Shown: one piece after another, positions 24,897-34,839 of the stretch
Numbering within the stretch: position 1 is the first letter of the stretch
How the letters are laid out: every line of letters starts with the position of its first letter
NCBI GenBank assembly: GCA_021773355.1
Contig: JAJFKE010000031.1
Location: 62,001-126,000, forward strand
Length of the DNA stretch: 64,000 nucleotides
Reading direction: 5' to 3'
From: Gammaproteobacteria bacterium
Lineage (GTDB): Bacteria > Pseudomonadota > Gammaproteobacteria > Pseudomonadales > Pseudohongiellaceae
The notes under the pieces: generated by a model
Told to the model about the DNA's origin: nothing
Databases searched by the model: none
Seen by the model: only the letters and a program-made list of their open reading frames with translations
Translations under genes and position numbers: made by a program

Positions 24897-26192
24897 CTAC
24901 TGTCCCGTTAAGCTATTCAATTTGTCGTTGATGTTTTCAGAACCACCCAACTCCAATGCTCTAGAATAATTCCGGTGTGCAAGATTGATTTCTGAAACCT
25001 CTACATAGTAGTCACCTAGGGACTCATATACTGGAGCACTATTTGGATAATTTTCAAGATTTAATTGGAAGAATGCATAGGCTACGTCTGGCCGGTCTTC
25101 TCGTAAAAACTCCTGGCCCCATGCGTTGACTGTTCTTTGAAGCGGTAGATACTCATGACCAAGTTTGCTGGAAATTCGTTCGTAGTGAGTAGAGATCGAT
25201 GAAACTAATTGTTCTCCGGGAGTTGATGTATCTGTAACTATAATTTCCGCCAACTCTGTCCAAGAGAACCAATCGAAGAAAAACCGCATTGAATCGTATT
25301 CTGCGATTAGGGGTAGTGTGACATGCCTTTCGTCGTCATAGTATTTCCAAGCAAATTTTAGTCCGCTATTTGAGTGCTCTTCAGCTAGCGTTGCGAATTC
25401 GAGTATTGACCTAATATGCTGTGTACGTTCATCCTGGTCATTTCTAACTTCATTGATTGTACTAAGCCCAAGCATCGTATTTGCAACAGCTAGATACAGT
25501 GATTTATCTTCGTAATTGGGTTTGGTCAAAAGAGATTTTGCATGCTCAACTACTAATTGGTCGTCCCACCAAAGACTTGGATCAATTGCTACATAATTTT
25601 CAAACAATTCCGGTTTTTTCAATAAAGTATCAATTACCATCAGTCCACCTAGTGAATGCCCGATAAACGTTCTGTGGCCGCTGCTAGGGTAGTTAAATTC
25701 CATATAAGGGATTAGTTCGGTTTCTATGAATGAAATAAACTCTTTCCCACCGCCAGAAGTTCCCATGGTTTGAGTTGGAGTTAGATCTCTCAATCTGTCG
25801 GTGTTCGGAATACCAACAACTATCATTTCGGGAATATGTGAAGTCCCTCCCCACGAACTCATTTGCCTAGCAAGGCTGGCTACAGAGTGAAAATTCGAAT
25901 ATCCATCAAGGAGGTAAATGATTGGGTATTTAAAATCCTTATATTCTGGCTCTGTTGCACTTTCGGGAACATATACCCACAGCTCTCTCGGCTCCTCGAG
26001 AATCTTTGAATTTATTTTTACTATATTGCCAAGATTTATTGGACTTGGCTTTGCAGCAATAGTCATTGAACTACTACTTCGAAGTGAAATTTCTATCTGA
26101 TCATTCGAAATCAGCTCCGGGTCGACATCCTCTTGGCAACCCATAAATGTTACTGCCACGATTATGGCTAGAGAAACTGTTTTTAGGCTCAT
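24897..26192 (-). CDS. Lipoprotein alpha/beta hydrolase (esterase D/enterochelin-esterase family) with C-terminal TPR region
   Basis: 431 aa. The N-terminal TFMGC at 15-19 suggests a lipoprotein, though the lipobox is not canonical. LWVYVPE, IYLLDGYSNF, GIPNTDR and the Ser elbow GHSLGG (178-183) with VAIDPSLWW define the esterase family of PF00756; the catalytic His is likely in DDERHVTLPL. Residues about 365-425 (AYAFFQLNLENYPNSAPVYESLGDYYVEVSEINLAHRNYSRALELG) form one or two TPR-like repeats. Role unknown. It stands alone. Confidence 0.85.
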   Translation of the reverse strand: MSLKTVSLAIIVAVTFMGCQEDVDPELISNDQIEISLRSSSSMTIAAKPSPINLGNIVKINSKILEEPRELWVYVPESATEPEYKDFKYPIIYLLDGYSNFHSVASLARQMSSWGGTSHIPEMIVVGIPNTDRLRDLTPTQTMGTSGGGKEFISFIETELIPYMEFNYPSSGHRTFIGHSLGGLMVIDTLLKKPELFENYVAIDPSLWWDDQLVVEHAKSLLTKPNYEDKSLYLAVANTMLGLSTINEVRNDQDERTQHIRSILEFATLAEEHSNSGLKFAWKYYDDERHVTLPLIAEYDSMRFFFDWFSWTELAEIIVTDTSTPGEQLVSSISTHYERISSKLGHEYLPLQRTVNAWGQEFLREDRPDVAYAFFQLNLENYPNSAPVYESLGDYYVEVSEINLAHRNYSRALELGGSENINDKLNSLTGQ

Positions 26193-26561
26193 CGGTTAAG
26201 CATCCCATACATTAGTTGTTTAATGATCAGAGCTGGTTAGATAGAAATATCAAAAGAATTGAAGTTGACTTCACTGCACATATTTATACCGTTTTCTCAA
26301 GGTGAAGTAATATTGACAGAATTGAATCAAATATCACATCCCTCAGAGTACAGAGTGTTTGAAACACAAAGTTTGTGCAAGACTGTAAAAGCATAGTGAA
26401 CTGAACAAAGAGGCGGCAACCAATCAAGTCAAAAGATAACAATCCCTCGTTCAACAAACTAAACCAAATCTCTGCTCTGGGGTGTGAGTTCAACAGGTGG
26501 TAAGCGGGCACTAATTAGTATTAGAAAGATACTTTCCCTTAGGTTCACGCCCCGAAATCCA
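26193..26561. other. Intergenic gap
   Basis: 369 bases between two minus-strand genes, AT-rich in its left half. It should hold the promoter of the lipoprotein esterase. No RNA gene or clear repeat is seen. Confidence 0.45.
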
Positions 26562-27491
26562 TCACCAACTCTTGGCAATGCTGCCGCAAGAAGAAGCCGG
26601 ATGCACCTGCGGGTGAAGGGCATGCGCAAGAATCTCCAGGCTCTCCACAAGACGCGGCCCTGCTCGACTGAAAAAGGCATTGCCGTCTGTGTAATAGACT
26701 CGTCTGTTTTTCACACAGGATAAATCCTTCCACCCGGGCAAGTTTTGTAATAATGCTAAATCTTGTTCCGTGCGCGACAAATCAAAACCGCAGAGTGCGA
26801 TAAAGAGTACATCCGGATTTGACTGCATCAGGGCACCATCGTCCAAACGCACGGACGGTTGATTGAGATTACCGAGGCAGTCTATTCCCCCCGCCATAGC
26901 CACCAGTTCCGGTGTCCAGTGACCGGCGTTGAAAAGCGGATCGATCCATTCCAGCATAGCGACGCGGGGTTTTTGCTTTTGCGGTATAGCTGATGAACGG
27001 AATGCAACCGCCTCTACCCGCGCTTCCAGTGCCTTTACCACCCGTTCAGCATCCTGCGTTCTATCTGTAGCATTTCCCAATAACAAGATAGTGTCGAACA
27101 CCTGTTGAAGACTCATGGGTTCGAGATTTATCACTCGGGGCTTGCCTGGCAAACGACCCGCAACTTCGTTTACCTCGGCGGCTGAGACTGCACACACGTC
27201 ACACAGAGCCTGCGTGACAATATGTGTTGGTTTCAGTTCTTCTAAGACTTCGACATTCAGATGATATAGAGCGGCATCTGTTTGCAGTAAAGTCCTCACT
27301 GTTTCATCAATGGCCTTGCTGTCTAAGCCCTTGGGTATTGCCGTGTTAGTTACTGCCGGCAAGGACGCGACAGCCGCTGGATAATCACATTCATGACTCA
27401 CGCCTACCAAATACTTCTGCAAACCCAGCGCACAGACAATTTCTGTGGCACTGGGTAGCAGAGAGACGAGTCGAAGTTCAGACCTGTCCAA
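26562..27491 (-). CDS. BtuF-like cobalamin-binding protein
   Basis: 309 aa. RLVSLLPSATEIVCALGL, VGVSHECDYP and the helical backbone through VINLEPMSLQQVFDTI match cobalamin-binding proteins of the periplasmic binding-protein class III fold. There is no signal peptide at the TTG start, so it may act in the cytoplasm or be anchored by another protein; an export signal could have been missed. It overlaps the DUF6580 gene by 14 bases. It is the last gene of the riboswitch-controlled btuB operon. No ABC permease or ATPase gene accompanies it. Confidence 0.82.
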   Translation of the reverse strand: MDRSELRLVSLLPSATEIVCALGLQKYLVGVSHECDYPAAVASLPAVTNTAIPKGLDSKAIDETVRTLLQTDAALYHLNVEVLEELKPTHIVTQALCDVCAVSAAEVNEVAGRLPGKPRVINLEPMSLQQVFDTILLLGNATDRTQDAERVVKALEARVEAVAFRSSAIPQKQKPRVAMLEWIDPLFNAGHWTPELVAMAGGIDCLGNLNQPSVRLDDGALMQSNPDVLFIALCGFDLSRTEQDLALLQNLPGWKDLSCVKNRRVYYTDGNAFFSRAGPRLVESLEILAHALHPQVHPASSCGSIAKSW

Positions 27492-28008
27492 TGACTCTTT
27501 CCTTAGGTAGAAACTGCTGCATCAACACAAATGCGCCAAAGAAAAGTCCGCTATACAGGACATTTCCTAGCAGAGTGCGTAGCAAATAAGGCAAACCCAA
27601 GGTGTAACATTCTACTAACCCCGCCCAACTGTGCGGCTGATAAACCCACCAGTTCCCCAAGTTGGAAAGCAGATAAAAACACAGAGAGGCTGCAATAACT
27701 GCCACGGGCAAGCGTGTGAACAGAGATCGATGGCGAACCAGATAGCGTCCACACAGTGCCGACAAAAAATGTCCGGTGTAGACAAAAAACATGACCAAAA
27801 TGCTGTACACACCAACCGTGCTCAGATCGGCAAATAATGCCGCGGCTACGGGTAAAAACAGGAAACCGCGCTGTCGAATATAGGTACCCGCAAACAGCCC
27901 CAGAGCGCCAATAGGCGTCACATTCGCCGGGTGCGGCAGCACCGCACTGATTACCACCAACAGCAATAGAAACAGAATTTCCTTGTACGCAAGTAATAGC
28001 TTTGTCAT
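27478..28008 (-). CDS. DUF6580-type membrane protein, probable cobalamin uptake partner
   Basis: 176 aa with about five hydrophobic helices (LLLVVISAVLPH, PIGALGLFAGT, LPVAAALFADL, VAVIAASLCFYLL, NVLYSGLFFGAF). It fits the family I know as DUF6580, which resembles the S components of ECF transporters and is often next to btuB. A role in moving cobalamin or a precursor across the inner membrane is an inference from its place between btuB and a BtuF-like gene. Strong GGAGG site before ATG 28008. Confidence 0.78.
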   Translation of the reverse strand: MTKLLLAYKEILFLLLLVVISAVLPHPANVTPIGALGLFAGTYIRQRGFLFLPVAAALFADLSTVGVYSILVMFFVYTGHFLSALCGRYLVRHRSLFTRLPVAVIAASLCFYLLSNLGNWWVYQPHSWAGLVECYTLGLPYLLRTLLGNVLYSGLFFGAFVLMQQFLPKERVIGQV

Positions 28009-28017
28009 TGTTGCCTC

Positions 28018-29826
28018 CTAGAATAAATAGTTAATTGAGAGTTGAGCGGTGCGACCGTAGGTATTGAATCCGTCAACGACCTGGTAGTCTTTATCAAATA
28101 CGTTGCCGATTCGCAGACGCAAACTCATCGCATCATTTATCTTGTAACCGGCGATGAGATTAACTGTTCCATAACCGGCGACACGGGAGTTTCCAAAACT
28201 GATGGGGTCGATATCCAGATGATCACTCTGCAGCTGCAAGTTCACCGCTAAATCCAAAGCTCCAATCTCTCTAGCCACGTTAACTGCCAAGGTTTGCTCT
28301 GGCCGCCGCAGCAAATCTATTCCTGTGCTTCTGTTTTCGTGATCCAACAGCGTCAAGGCCGCGTCCATCTTCCAACCGGCGATGCTTGTGCCGAGCGTTG
28401 CTTCAAGGCCATTGATACGCGCCTTCTGCACATTTGCCAAGGTGGTGAATGTGCTATCGATAGAAATCAGATCATCGATATCATTGCGAAACAGGTTGAA
28501 CTGCCATTTAGCGCCCCAGGCCTGTGTCTGCAAACTTAACTCCACGCTATCGGAAGTCTCCGGTTGCAGATTCGGATTGGCGAAGAAAGAGAAGGCGGGA
28601 AAATCCACATACAAATCGATCAGATTAGGCGCCTTAAACGCCGTACCATAGCTTAGCCAGGCGCGCGTCGTGTCAGTAAAATCATGACCAATGGCCACAC
28701 TGCCAGTACTATGATTTCCAAAACGTTCGTTGTCATCGTTGCGCAGCGAAAAGGTGAAGTCCATAGATTCGTTGTCGTGGATGTACACACCGTAGACACC
28801 ATCATTGTCCCTGGAAGTACTTGTTTGCAGAGCACCAAAGGTGGAGTAACGCAGCTCCTGCTCTTGATGATCAATCCCGAAAGAGAAAATATTATTGGGA
28901 CTTGCCGTATAGATATTCTGCCAGCTAAGTTTCCGATTCTCGGAACGGCTAGTGGTAGTACCGAAAGCACCAGCATCCACACTGTCCTCCTGGAATTTAT
29001 CAGCGATCAGACTCATTTCCCAGTTATCGGAGAGCGCGGCAGTCAAGGTAGTGGCGAATTGTTGGCTGTCCGTATTAACAGTGCCATCGTCATAGTCAGA
29101 CGCTGCATCAAATGTGGAATAGCTGGAGGACAAACTTGCTCGATCATTGAATTGATGCAAAAATGACAAGGACAGAGAATCGTTTTCATAACCGTCATCA
29201 TCTGAACTGCCACGATTACTAAAGTTTATGCCATCCGTCTCTCGATGAGAGGCATTCAGGGACAAGGCAGTGTTTCCAACCCTGCCTTGCAGTCCCAGAT
29301 TAGTATCGTTGCTGTTCTCGGTCCCAAGCATCAATTTTACCTTGCCCGAAAAATCCTCCGTAACCTGAGGCTTGGTAATAATATTCAACACACCGCCGAT
29401 CGCTTCGGAGCCGTACACGCTGGATCTGGGGCCACGTACAATCTCGATTCGCTCAATCTGATCCAGTGGAATAAATTCCAGCCGTCCGGCAGGCCCCGTA
29501 CCGGTGGTCATCTGTACACCATCAATCATGATTAAGGTATGGTCAGACTCGGTACCGCGCAAGAACAGGCTGGTTTGCGCACCCTGCCCGCCCGCAGGCG
29601 AAAATTGCATGCCAGGAACTCCTGCCAGCAGCTCGGCAAGGTTTTGTGCCGACGACGCGAGAATGCTTTCCCTGTCAATAACGGTGATCGCTGCCATTAC
29701 AGTGCTGGTCGACTGCTCAATCCGATTGGCAGCCACTATAATTTCTTCGGGTTCATTTTGCGCCTGTGCCACAGACGTGCTCAAACAAATACCCAGCAAT
29801 AGAGATGAGTTTGTTACTAGTTTCAT
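28018..29826 (-). CDS. btuB: TonB-dependent vitamin B12 receptor
   Basis: 602 aa, near the E. coli length. A signal peptide (to VAQAQ) precedes a TonB-box region (EEIIVAANR), the plug domain (VPGMQFSPAGG...LFLRGTESDHTLIMIDGVQ... IERIEIVRGPRSSVYGSEAIGGVLNIITK) and a 22-strand barrel ending in LSINYLF, with the C-terminal aromatic residue needed for outer-membrane insertion. The cobalamin riboswitch 140 bases upstream confirms the ligand. First gene of an operon with the DUF6580 and BtuF-like genes. Confidence 0.93.
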   Translation of the reverse strand: MKLVTNSSLLLGICLSTSVAQAQNEPEEIIVAANRIEQSTSTVMAAITVIDRESILASSAQNLAELLAGVPGMQFSPAGGQGAQTSLFLRGTESDHTLIMIDGVQMTTGTGPAGRLEFIPLDQIERIEIVRGPRSSVYGSEAIGGVLNIITKPQVTEDFSGKVKLMLGTENSNDTNLGLQGRVGNTALSLNASHRETDGINFSNRGSSDDDGYENDSLSLSFLHQFNDRASLSSSYSTFDAASDYDDGTVNTDSQQFATTLTAALSDNWEMSLIADKFQEDSVDAGAFGTTTSRSENRKLSWQNIYTASPNNIFSFGIDHQEQELRYSTFGALQTSTSRDNDGVYGVYIHDNESMDFTFSLRNDDNERFGNHSTGSVAIGHDFTDTTRAWLSYGTAFKAPNLIDLYVDFPAFSFFANPNLQPETSDSVELSLQTQAWGAKWQFNLFRNDIDDLISIDSTFTTLANVQKARINGLEATLGTSIAGWKMDAALTLLDHENRSTGIDLLRRPEQTLAVNVAREIGALDLAVNLQLQSDHLDIDPISFGNSRVAGYGTVNLIAGYKINDAMSLRLRIGNVFDKDYQVVDGFNTYGRTAQLSINYLF

Positions 29827-29964
29827 GTGAAGTTCCTCGATGAAAAGTTCATTTCATGAGGGAGAGGCAAAAAGTAGAGGGCAGGATGCCGAGGCAAGAA
29901 AACCGACTACCGATGAGCCCTCCGCTGCATCGTTTTTGTCATTGCATAGCAATGACGTAGTCTG

Positions 29965-30110
29965 TTTCAGGCCGGTGTCGGACTCGCTTGTTCCATGATT
30001 CGAACAAGTTTACCGTTGCGGGGGCAGCGCCGGATTCTCACCGGTCTTCCCGTTTACCCAACGCGGAATCACTTCCACTATTGGCACCTGACGCAGGTGG
30101 CGACACTGTA
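29965..30110 (-). ncRNA. Cobalamin riboswitch
   Basis: On the minus strand the order is GCCACCTGCGTCAGGTGCCA, GGGAAGACCGGTGAGAATCC, GCTGCCCCCGCAACGGTAA, and GAGTCCGACACCGGCC, the conserved boxes of the AdoCbl riboswitch. It lies in the leader of btuB and should shut expression when cobalamin is plentiful. Just downstream (29938-29956) a perfect 8-bp hairpin GTCATTGC/GCAATGAC with a 3-base loop may be part of the expression platform. Confidence 0.95.
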
Positions 30111-30241
30111 GACAATCTTGGGGGAAGTTTCAAGTAGTTGGTGAATTGGGTTAGCGCCGATAACGGACGCAGATTGCGCTTTCGCTTAGAATCGGACGTG
30201 AACCTAAATCAGGTCAGCTGTCTACCGCACTCAATGAACAT

Positions 30242-31498
30242 TCATACGAATTGTCCCGCAGCGCTAGCTGAGGACCAAGCCCACTGGAAATTAAAGCCGC
30301 CGAGGTGGCCACTGACATCCACTACCTCGCCGATAAAAAATAATCCCGGCTGATGCTTGGCTTCCATCGTTCTGGAGCTGATGCCGTCGGTGTCAACACC
30401 ACCCAAGGTCACTTCGGCGGTGCGATACCCTTCGGTTGCCGATGGTTTTAATACCCACTGATTCAACCGCTCACCAATGGTAATGAGTGTTTGATCGCTA
30501 AATTCTGCCAATGCTGTTTCTGCCTGCGCGGGCCACCACAGTCTCTGTAATTCAGCTACCAGCGCCTTGCCAAGCTTCTGCTGCAACACTGTTTTTAGCA
30601 GGCTCTTACTCTTCGCGCGCTTGGCTTCACACAGCCATTTTCCGGCCCTTATTTCTGGTAAAAGATTGATTGCGATATCATCGCCAGGGTACCAGTAGTT
30701 GGAGATCTGCAGTATCGCCGGTCCGCTGATACCACGATGAGTAAACAACATGCTTTCACTGAACTGTTGTCCGTTACAGCTGACTTCAACGTCTGCTGAT
30801 AAGCCGGACAGGTGTTCACAGAAGTCCTTGAAATCGTCAGTAAACATGAAAGGTACCAAACCTGCACGGCGCTCGGTAAGCTTCAATGAAAACTGCCTGG
30901 CAATGTCATAGCCCATACCACTTCCGCCGAGACTAGGAACGGACAAGGCGCCAGTTGCCACAACTATGGAATCACAGGTGATCTTGTGATTTACTCTCGG
31001 CTCATTTATTCCCTGAGAAAATTCAAGGCTATAGCGTTTTCCTTCAGTTACGTCCGCTGACTGCAGAGCAGCGATGCTGTTAATTTCGCAATGGGTGGAG
31101 ATAGCAACGCCGGCTTGCTCACATTCTGTCTGCAGTATCGTTAGAATCTGTTTCGCCGAGTGTTTGCAGAACAGCTGCTGATGCTTGCGTTCCTCATATT
31201 CGACGCCATGTTGTTCCACCAGCTTGATAAAGTCCCATTGGGTGTAACGTTTGAGTGCAGATTTGCAGAAGTGTGGGTTGGCCGATAGAAAATTTTCAGG
31301 CTCAACACTGTAATTCGTAAAATTGCAACGCCCACCACCGGACATCAGTATCTTCTTGCCAATCTTGTTTGATTTTTCCAGCACCAATACACGTCGACCA
31401 CGCTGCGCAGCAGTCAGTGCACACATTAGACCGGCTGCGCCCCCGCCGAGTACAATCACATCGCAGCTATCGGTGGCAGACAATTTATTAATCAACAA
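30242..31498 (-). CDS. YhiN/HI0933-family flavoprotein
   Basis: 418 aa. The FAD-binding motif CDVIVLGGGAAGLMCALTAAQRG, EKSNKIGKKILMSGGGRCNFTN and the conserved C-terminal GGVDTDGISSRTMEAKHQPGLFFIGEVVDVSGHLGGFN-type block define the HI0933 family; members are conserved soluble flavoproteins with unproven substrates. The frame starts at a TTG (31498), so the exact start is uncertain. Minus strand, upstream of nothing obvious and following recJ in the same direction with 126 bases between. Confidence 0.88.
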   Translation of the reverse strand: MLINKLSATDSCDVIVLGGGAAGLMCALTAAQRGRRVLVLEKSNKIGKKILMSGGGRCNFTNYSVEPENFLSANPHFCKSALKRYTQWDFIKLVEQHGVEYEERKHQQLFCKHSAKQILTILQTECEQAGVAISTHCEINSIAALQSADVTEGKRYSLEFSQGINEPRVNHKITCDSIVVATGALSVPSLGGSGMGYDIARQFSLKLTERRAGLVPFMFTDDFKDFCEHLSGLSADVEVSCNGQQFSESMLFTHRGISGPAILQISNYWYPGDDIAINLLPEIRAGKWLCEAKRAKSKSLLKTVLQQKLGKALVAELQRLWWPAQAETALAEFSDQTLITIGERLNQWVLKPSATEGYRTAEVTLGGVDTDGISSRTMEAKHQPGLFFIGEVVDVSGHLGGFNFQWAWSSASAAGQFV

Positions 31499-31624
31499 TC
31501 TCTCAATCCTGGTACATCTTTATTTCGACTCATTGCAGTACCGTATGCCAGAAAGTTAGGATTCGCATAATCCAAGTCATCAACTGCATCCTGATGCGCG
31601 TACATCAAAAGTGACTTTACTGAC

Positions 31625-33373
31625 TCATTCCCAGCTGAGGATATGATCTATCATTAGCTGAAGCGACTGGTTTCCTCGAAACTCATTGATATCGAGTCTA
31701 TAGACAATTTCGATCAGAGACATCTGCGGGTCAGGCCAGTTTTGCGGGTCAATATTGAAGGCTATGGCATCGATAGATTGTCGTGGCGACTGCTCGGGGC
31801 TCAATACCAATTTAAGATGATTCTCCCCTACTTTGCGCTGCTGTATAACATTGAACTTACCGTCGAACAAAGGCTCTGGAAATTCTTGCCCCCAAGGACC
31901 TGCTTTAATTAGCTCTGCCGCCGTCGCCATGGAAAATTCACCATCCCCTATCTCACCATCGCTCAAGACTTTTGCCTGCAGCAAATCTTCATCCAGCAGC
32001 AATGCTGCTTGTTTTTGAAAGGCTTCTGTAAAGGCATCCAATTTATCTTTTTCGAGACTAAGTCCCGCGGCCATTGCATGACCGCCAAACTTGCTTATCA
32101 TTCCTGGATTGTGACTTGCCACAGCATCCAGTGCATCACGAATGTGAAAGCCTTTAATAGAGCGAGCCGACCCCTTTATTTCGTTACCATTGCCAATATC
32201 ATCATTAGCATCGGCGAAGGCTATTACCGGTCGGTTGAATTTTTCCTTTACACGTGAAGCCAGAATACCCACAACACCCTGATGCCATCGCGCATCGTAG
32301 ATACACAGGGCAGCCGGCAATTCGCTGCTATCCAGGGAAAACTCCTGTAAAAACCGAAAAGCCTGGTCACGCATATCTCCCTCAATCTGCTTGCGATCTT
32401 TGTTCATGGCGTCCAGTTGCAAGGCCAACCTATAGGCAGTTCCTTCATGATCTGCCATCAGGCATTCTATGCCGGTGGACATATCATCCAATCTTCCCGC
32501 CGCATTTAACCTGGGACCAACGCCAAAACCAAGATCGGTAGCAGTAAGCCGCGCATAATTTCTATTGGAGATTTCTAGCAGACTTTTGATGCCAGGCCTG
32601 CAGCGTCCTGCCCTGATTCGCCGCAAACCCTCACTCACCAGAATGCGATTATTACGATCCAAGGCGACCACATCGGCCACGGTGCCTAATGCGACCAAAT
32701 CCAGTAAATCCGCCAGCTTTGGCTCCGTCACTTGATTTTCAGCGAACCAATCTATTTCCCGCAGTTTGCCGCGCAGAGCCAACATGACATAAAAGATTAC
32801 GCCAACCCCGGCAATACTCTTGCTAGAAAAGTCGCAGCCATGCTGGTTGGGGTTAACAATAGCATCGGCATCGGGCGTTTGCTGTCCGGGCAAATGGTGG
32901 TCGGTTATCAGGGTTTTTATACCAGCCGCTTTAGCAGCCGCAATGCCCTCGATACTGGAAATGCCATTATCCACGGTAACTATCAAGTCGGGGTTTCGAG
33001 TCTTCGCCAACTCGACTATCTCCGGCGTAAGCCCATAGCCATAGTCGAATCGATTGGGAACAATATAATCTAACTCGGTATATCCCAATTGCCGTAAGGC
33101 CAGCAGTGCAACTGTGCAACTAGTAGCACCATCGGCATCGAAATCAGCAACTATCAGAATTCGACCTTGCTCAGTTAATGCCTGCAGCAACAGCTCAACT
33201 GCTGTGGCTATGCCTTTAAGCTTATGCGCAGGGATTAGATGCTCAAGGCCAAGTTCCAGCTCGGCAGCATCATGAATATTGCGTTGACTGTACACGCGCC
33301 GCAAAAGTGGGTGCATGCTCTGCGGAAGGACTAATTCGGAGTTGGATGATCTTCGCTTAACGAGTATGGACAT
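31625..33373 (-). CDS. recJ: Single-stranded-DNA-specific 5'-3' exonuclease RecJ
   Basis: 582 aa. The DHH-superfamily motifs occur in order: DFDADG at 77-82, VTVDNG near 133, ITDHHLPG with DHH at 158-160, NPNQ, and the DHHA1 and OB-fold regions downstream including GGHAMAAGLS. RecJ degrades single-stranded DNA in recombination and mismatch repair. ATG 33373. Its start is 8 bases from the stop of thrC; the hom-thrC-recJ neighbourhood is typical of Pseudomonas relatives. Confidence 0.96.
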   Translation of the reverse strand: MSILVKRRSSNSELVLPQSMHPLLRRVYSQRNIHDAAELELGLEHLIPAHKLKGIATAVELLLQALTEQGRILIVADFDADGATSCTVALLALRQLGYTELDYIVPNRFDYGYGLTPEIVELAKTRNPDLIVTVDNGISSIEGIAAAKAAGIKTLITDHHLPGQQTPDADAIVNPNQHGCDFSSKSIAGVGVIFYVMLALRGKLREIDWFAENQVTEPKLADLLDLVALGTVADVVALDRNNRILVSEGLRRIRAGRCRPGIKSLLEISNRNYARLTATDLGFGVGPRLNAAGRLDDMSTGIECLMADHEGTAYRLALQLDAMNKDRKQIEGDMRDQAFRFLQEFSLDSSELPAALCIYDARWHQGVVGILASRVKEKFNRPVIAFADANDDIGNGNEIKGSARSIKGFHIRDALDAVASHNPGMISKFGGHAMAAGLSLEKDKLDAFTEAFQKQAALLLDEDLLQAKVLSDGEIGDGEFSMATAAELIKAGPWGQEFPEPLFDGKFNVIQQRKVGENHLKLVLSPEQSPRQSIDAIAFNIDPQNWPDPQMSLIEIVYRLDINEFRGNQSLQLMIDHILSWE

Positions 33374-33381
33374 CTGACCAG

Positions 33382-34776
33382 CTAATTATGCGAGTGACTT
33401 TTTACAAATGCGGTAACTGCGTCCAGCCGATTCGGTACCACGGTATAGTGTTCTTCTTTCTCAAATAGATCTTGCAGATGTGGAGGAAGATCTGGCGCGG
33501 CCAGGCCTGCGGCCTTTATTGCTTCACTAAATTTCGCCGGATGGGCTGTAGATAGAGTGATCATCGGAGTTGCCTTATCGGCATTACAATCGCGAGCAGC
33601 TCTTATCCCAACCGCCGTATGAGGATCTACAAGTTTGCCAGTGTCGGCGTAAACCTGTGCGATAGTTTCACAGGTGGTCTCGTCATCAACTCTGGCACTG
33701 ACAAAACAGGTTTTAAGTTGCTGCCATTTTTGCTCGGAGACACTCAAGGATTCACTGCCGAGTTTTTCCATGAAGCTTGTTAGCGCCTCTGCGTCACCGT
33801 CAAATAGATCGAACAAATAACGTTCAAAATTACTGGAAACTAATATATCCATACTCGGGGAATAGGTGTGATTGAGTTCGGTCACGGAATATTCATTGCC
33901 GCTAATGAAACGATACAATATGTCATTGCTGTTGGTCGCAACTACTAATTGCTTAATAGGCAGTCCCATTCGCTTGGCCAGATAGCCTGCATAGATATCA
34001 CCGAAATTTCCCGTTGGCACTGAAAAAGAAACCGCCTGTTGCGGCGCACCCAATTTGAGCGCCGCCGAGAAGTAATACACGATCTGCATCATTATCCGCG
34101 CCCAGTTGATAGAATTTACGGCGACCAACTGGCTTTGTTCGGGGAGGAAGGATTGATCGGCAAAAGCCGCTTTAACAATGCGTTGGCAGTCATCGAAATT
34201 ACCCTCGACAGCGAGGTTAAACACATTGTCGCCGCTGACCGTAGTCATCTGCCTTCGCTGTACTTCAGACACGCGCTGATGTGGGTGCAAGATAAAAATG
34301 TCGACTCGCTCAGAATGGCGGCAGCCTTCTAAGGCAGCAGACCCTGTGTCACCGGAGGTTGCGCCCAATATAACAACACGCTGATCATTCTTGACCAATA
34401 CATAATCCAGTAGACGACCGAGTACCTGTAGGGCGAAGTCTTTGAAAGCGAGTGTTGGTCCGTGGTAAAGCTCCAACATATATTCGCCCTCTGCCAATAT
34501 CGACAAGGGTGCAACTTCAGGATGATCGAATTCGGCATAGCTGCTTTCAATTATTTCCCGCAGGGCATCTTCAGGAATTTCGTCACCAATAAAGGGAGCT
34601 ATGATCTTAAGTGCGAGATCGGAGTAATTTAGATCTTTCCAAGATGCGATTTCCTGTTCGCTAAGCTGTGGCAGCTCGGCGGGCACATAGAGGCCACCAT
34701 CCGGAGCCAAACCAGTCAACAAGACTTGTTCAAAACTCTGATCGCTACAACCGCCTCTGGTACTTTTATATTTCAC
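33382..34776 (-). CDS. thrC: Threonine synthase
   Basis: 464 aa. Converts O-phosphohomoserine to threonine with PLP. N-terminal YKSTRGG and APDGGLYVPAELP; PLP-binding Lys in HGPTLAFKDFALQ (K112), ATSGDTGSAAL, and the C-terminal glycine loop. Of the TTG at 34779 and GTG at 34776, I favour GTG, which matches the usual M-K-Y start with AAGGGA upstream. Downstream of hom, 63 bases apart, so both belong to one threonine pathway unit. Confidence 0.95.
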   Translation of the reverse strand: MKYKSTRGGCSDQSFEQVLLTGLAPDGGLYVPAELPQLSEQEIASWKDLNYSDLALKIIAPFIGDEIPEDALREIIESSYAEFDHPEVAPLSILAEGEYMLELYHGPTLAFKDFALQVLGRLLDYVLVKNDQRVVILGATSGDTGSAALEGCRHSERVDIFILHPHQRVSEVQRRQMTTVSGDNVFNLAVEGNFDDCQRIVKAAFADQSFLPEQSQLVAVNSINWARIMMQIVYYFSAALKLGAPQQAVSFSVPTGNFGDIYAGYLAKRMGLPIKQLVVATNSNDILYRFISGNEYSVTELNHTYSPSMDILVSSNFERYLFDLFDGDAEALTSFMEKLGSESLSVSEQKWQQLKTCFVSARVDDETTCETIAQVYADTGKLVDPHTAVGIRAARDCNADKATPMITLSTAHPAKFSEAIKAAGLAAPDLPPHLQDLFEKEEHYTVVPNRLDAVTAFVKSHSHN

Positions 34777-34839
34777 CAATTCATCCCTTGTTTTAGCTTT
34801 CTGTCTTGAGCCGTTAAGGCCAGATGTGTCATCCAGCCG

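Noticed and set aside
29938..29956. Hairpin near the riboswitch as an intrinsic terminator
   Set aside because: On the minus strand it is followed by A residues, not U, so it does not fit a terminator; a role in the expression platform is still possible.
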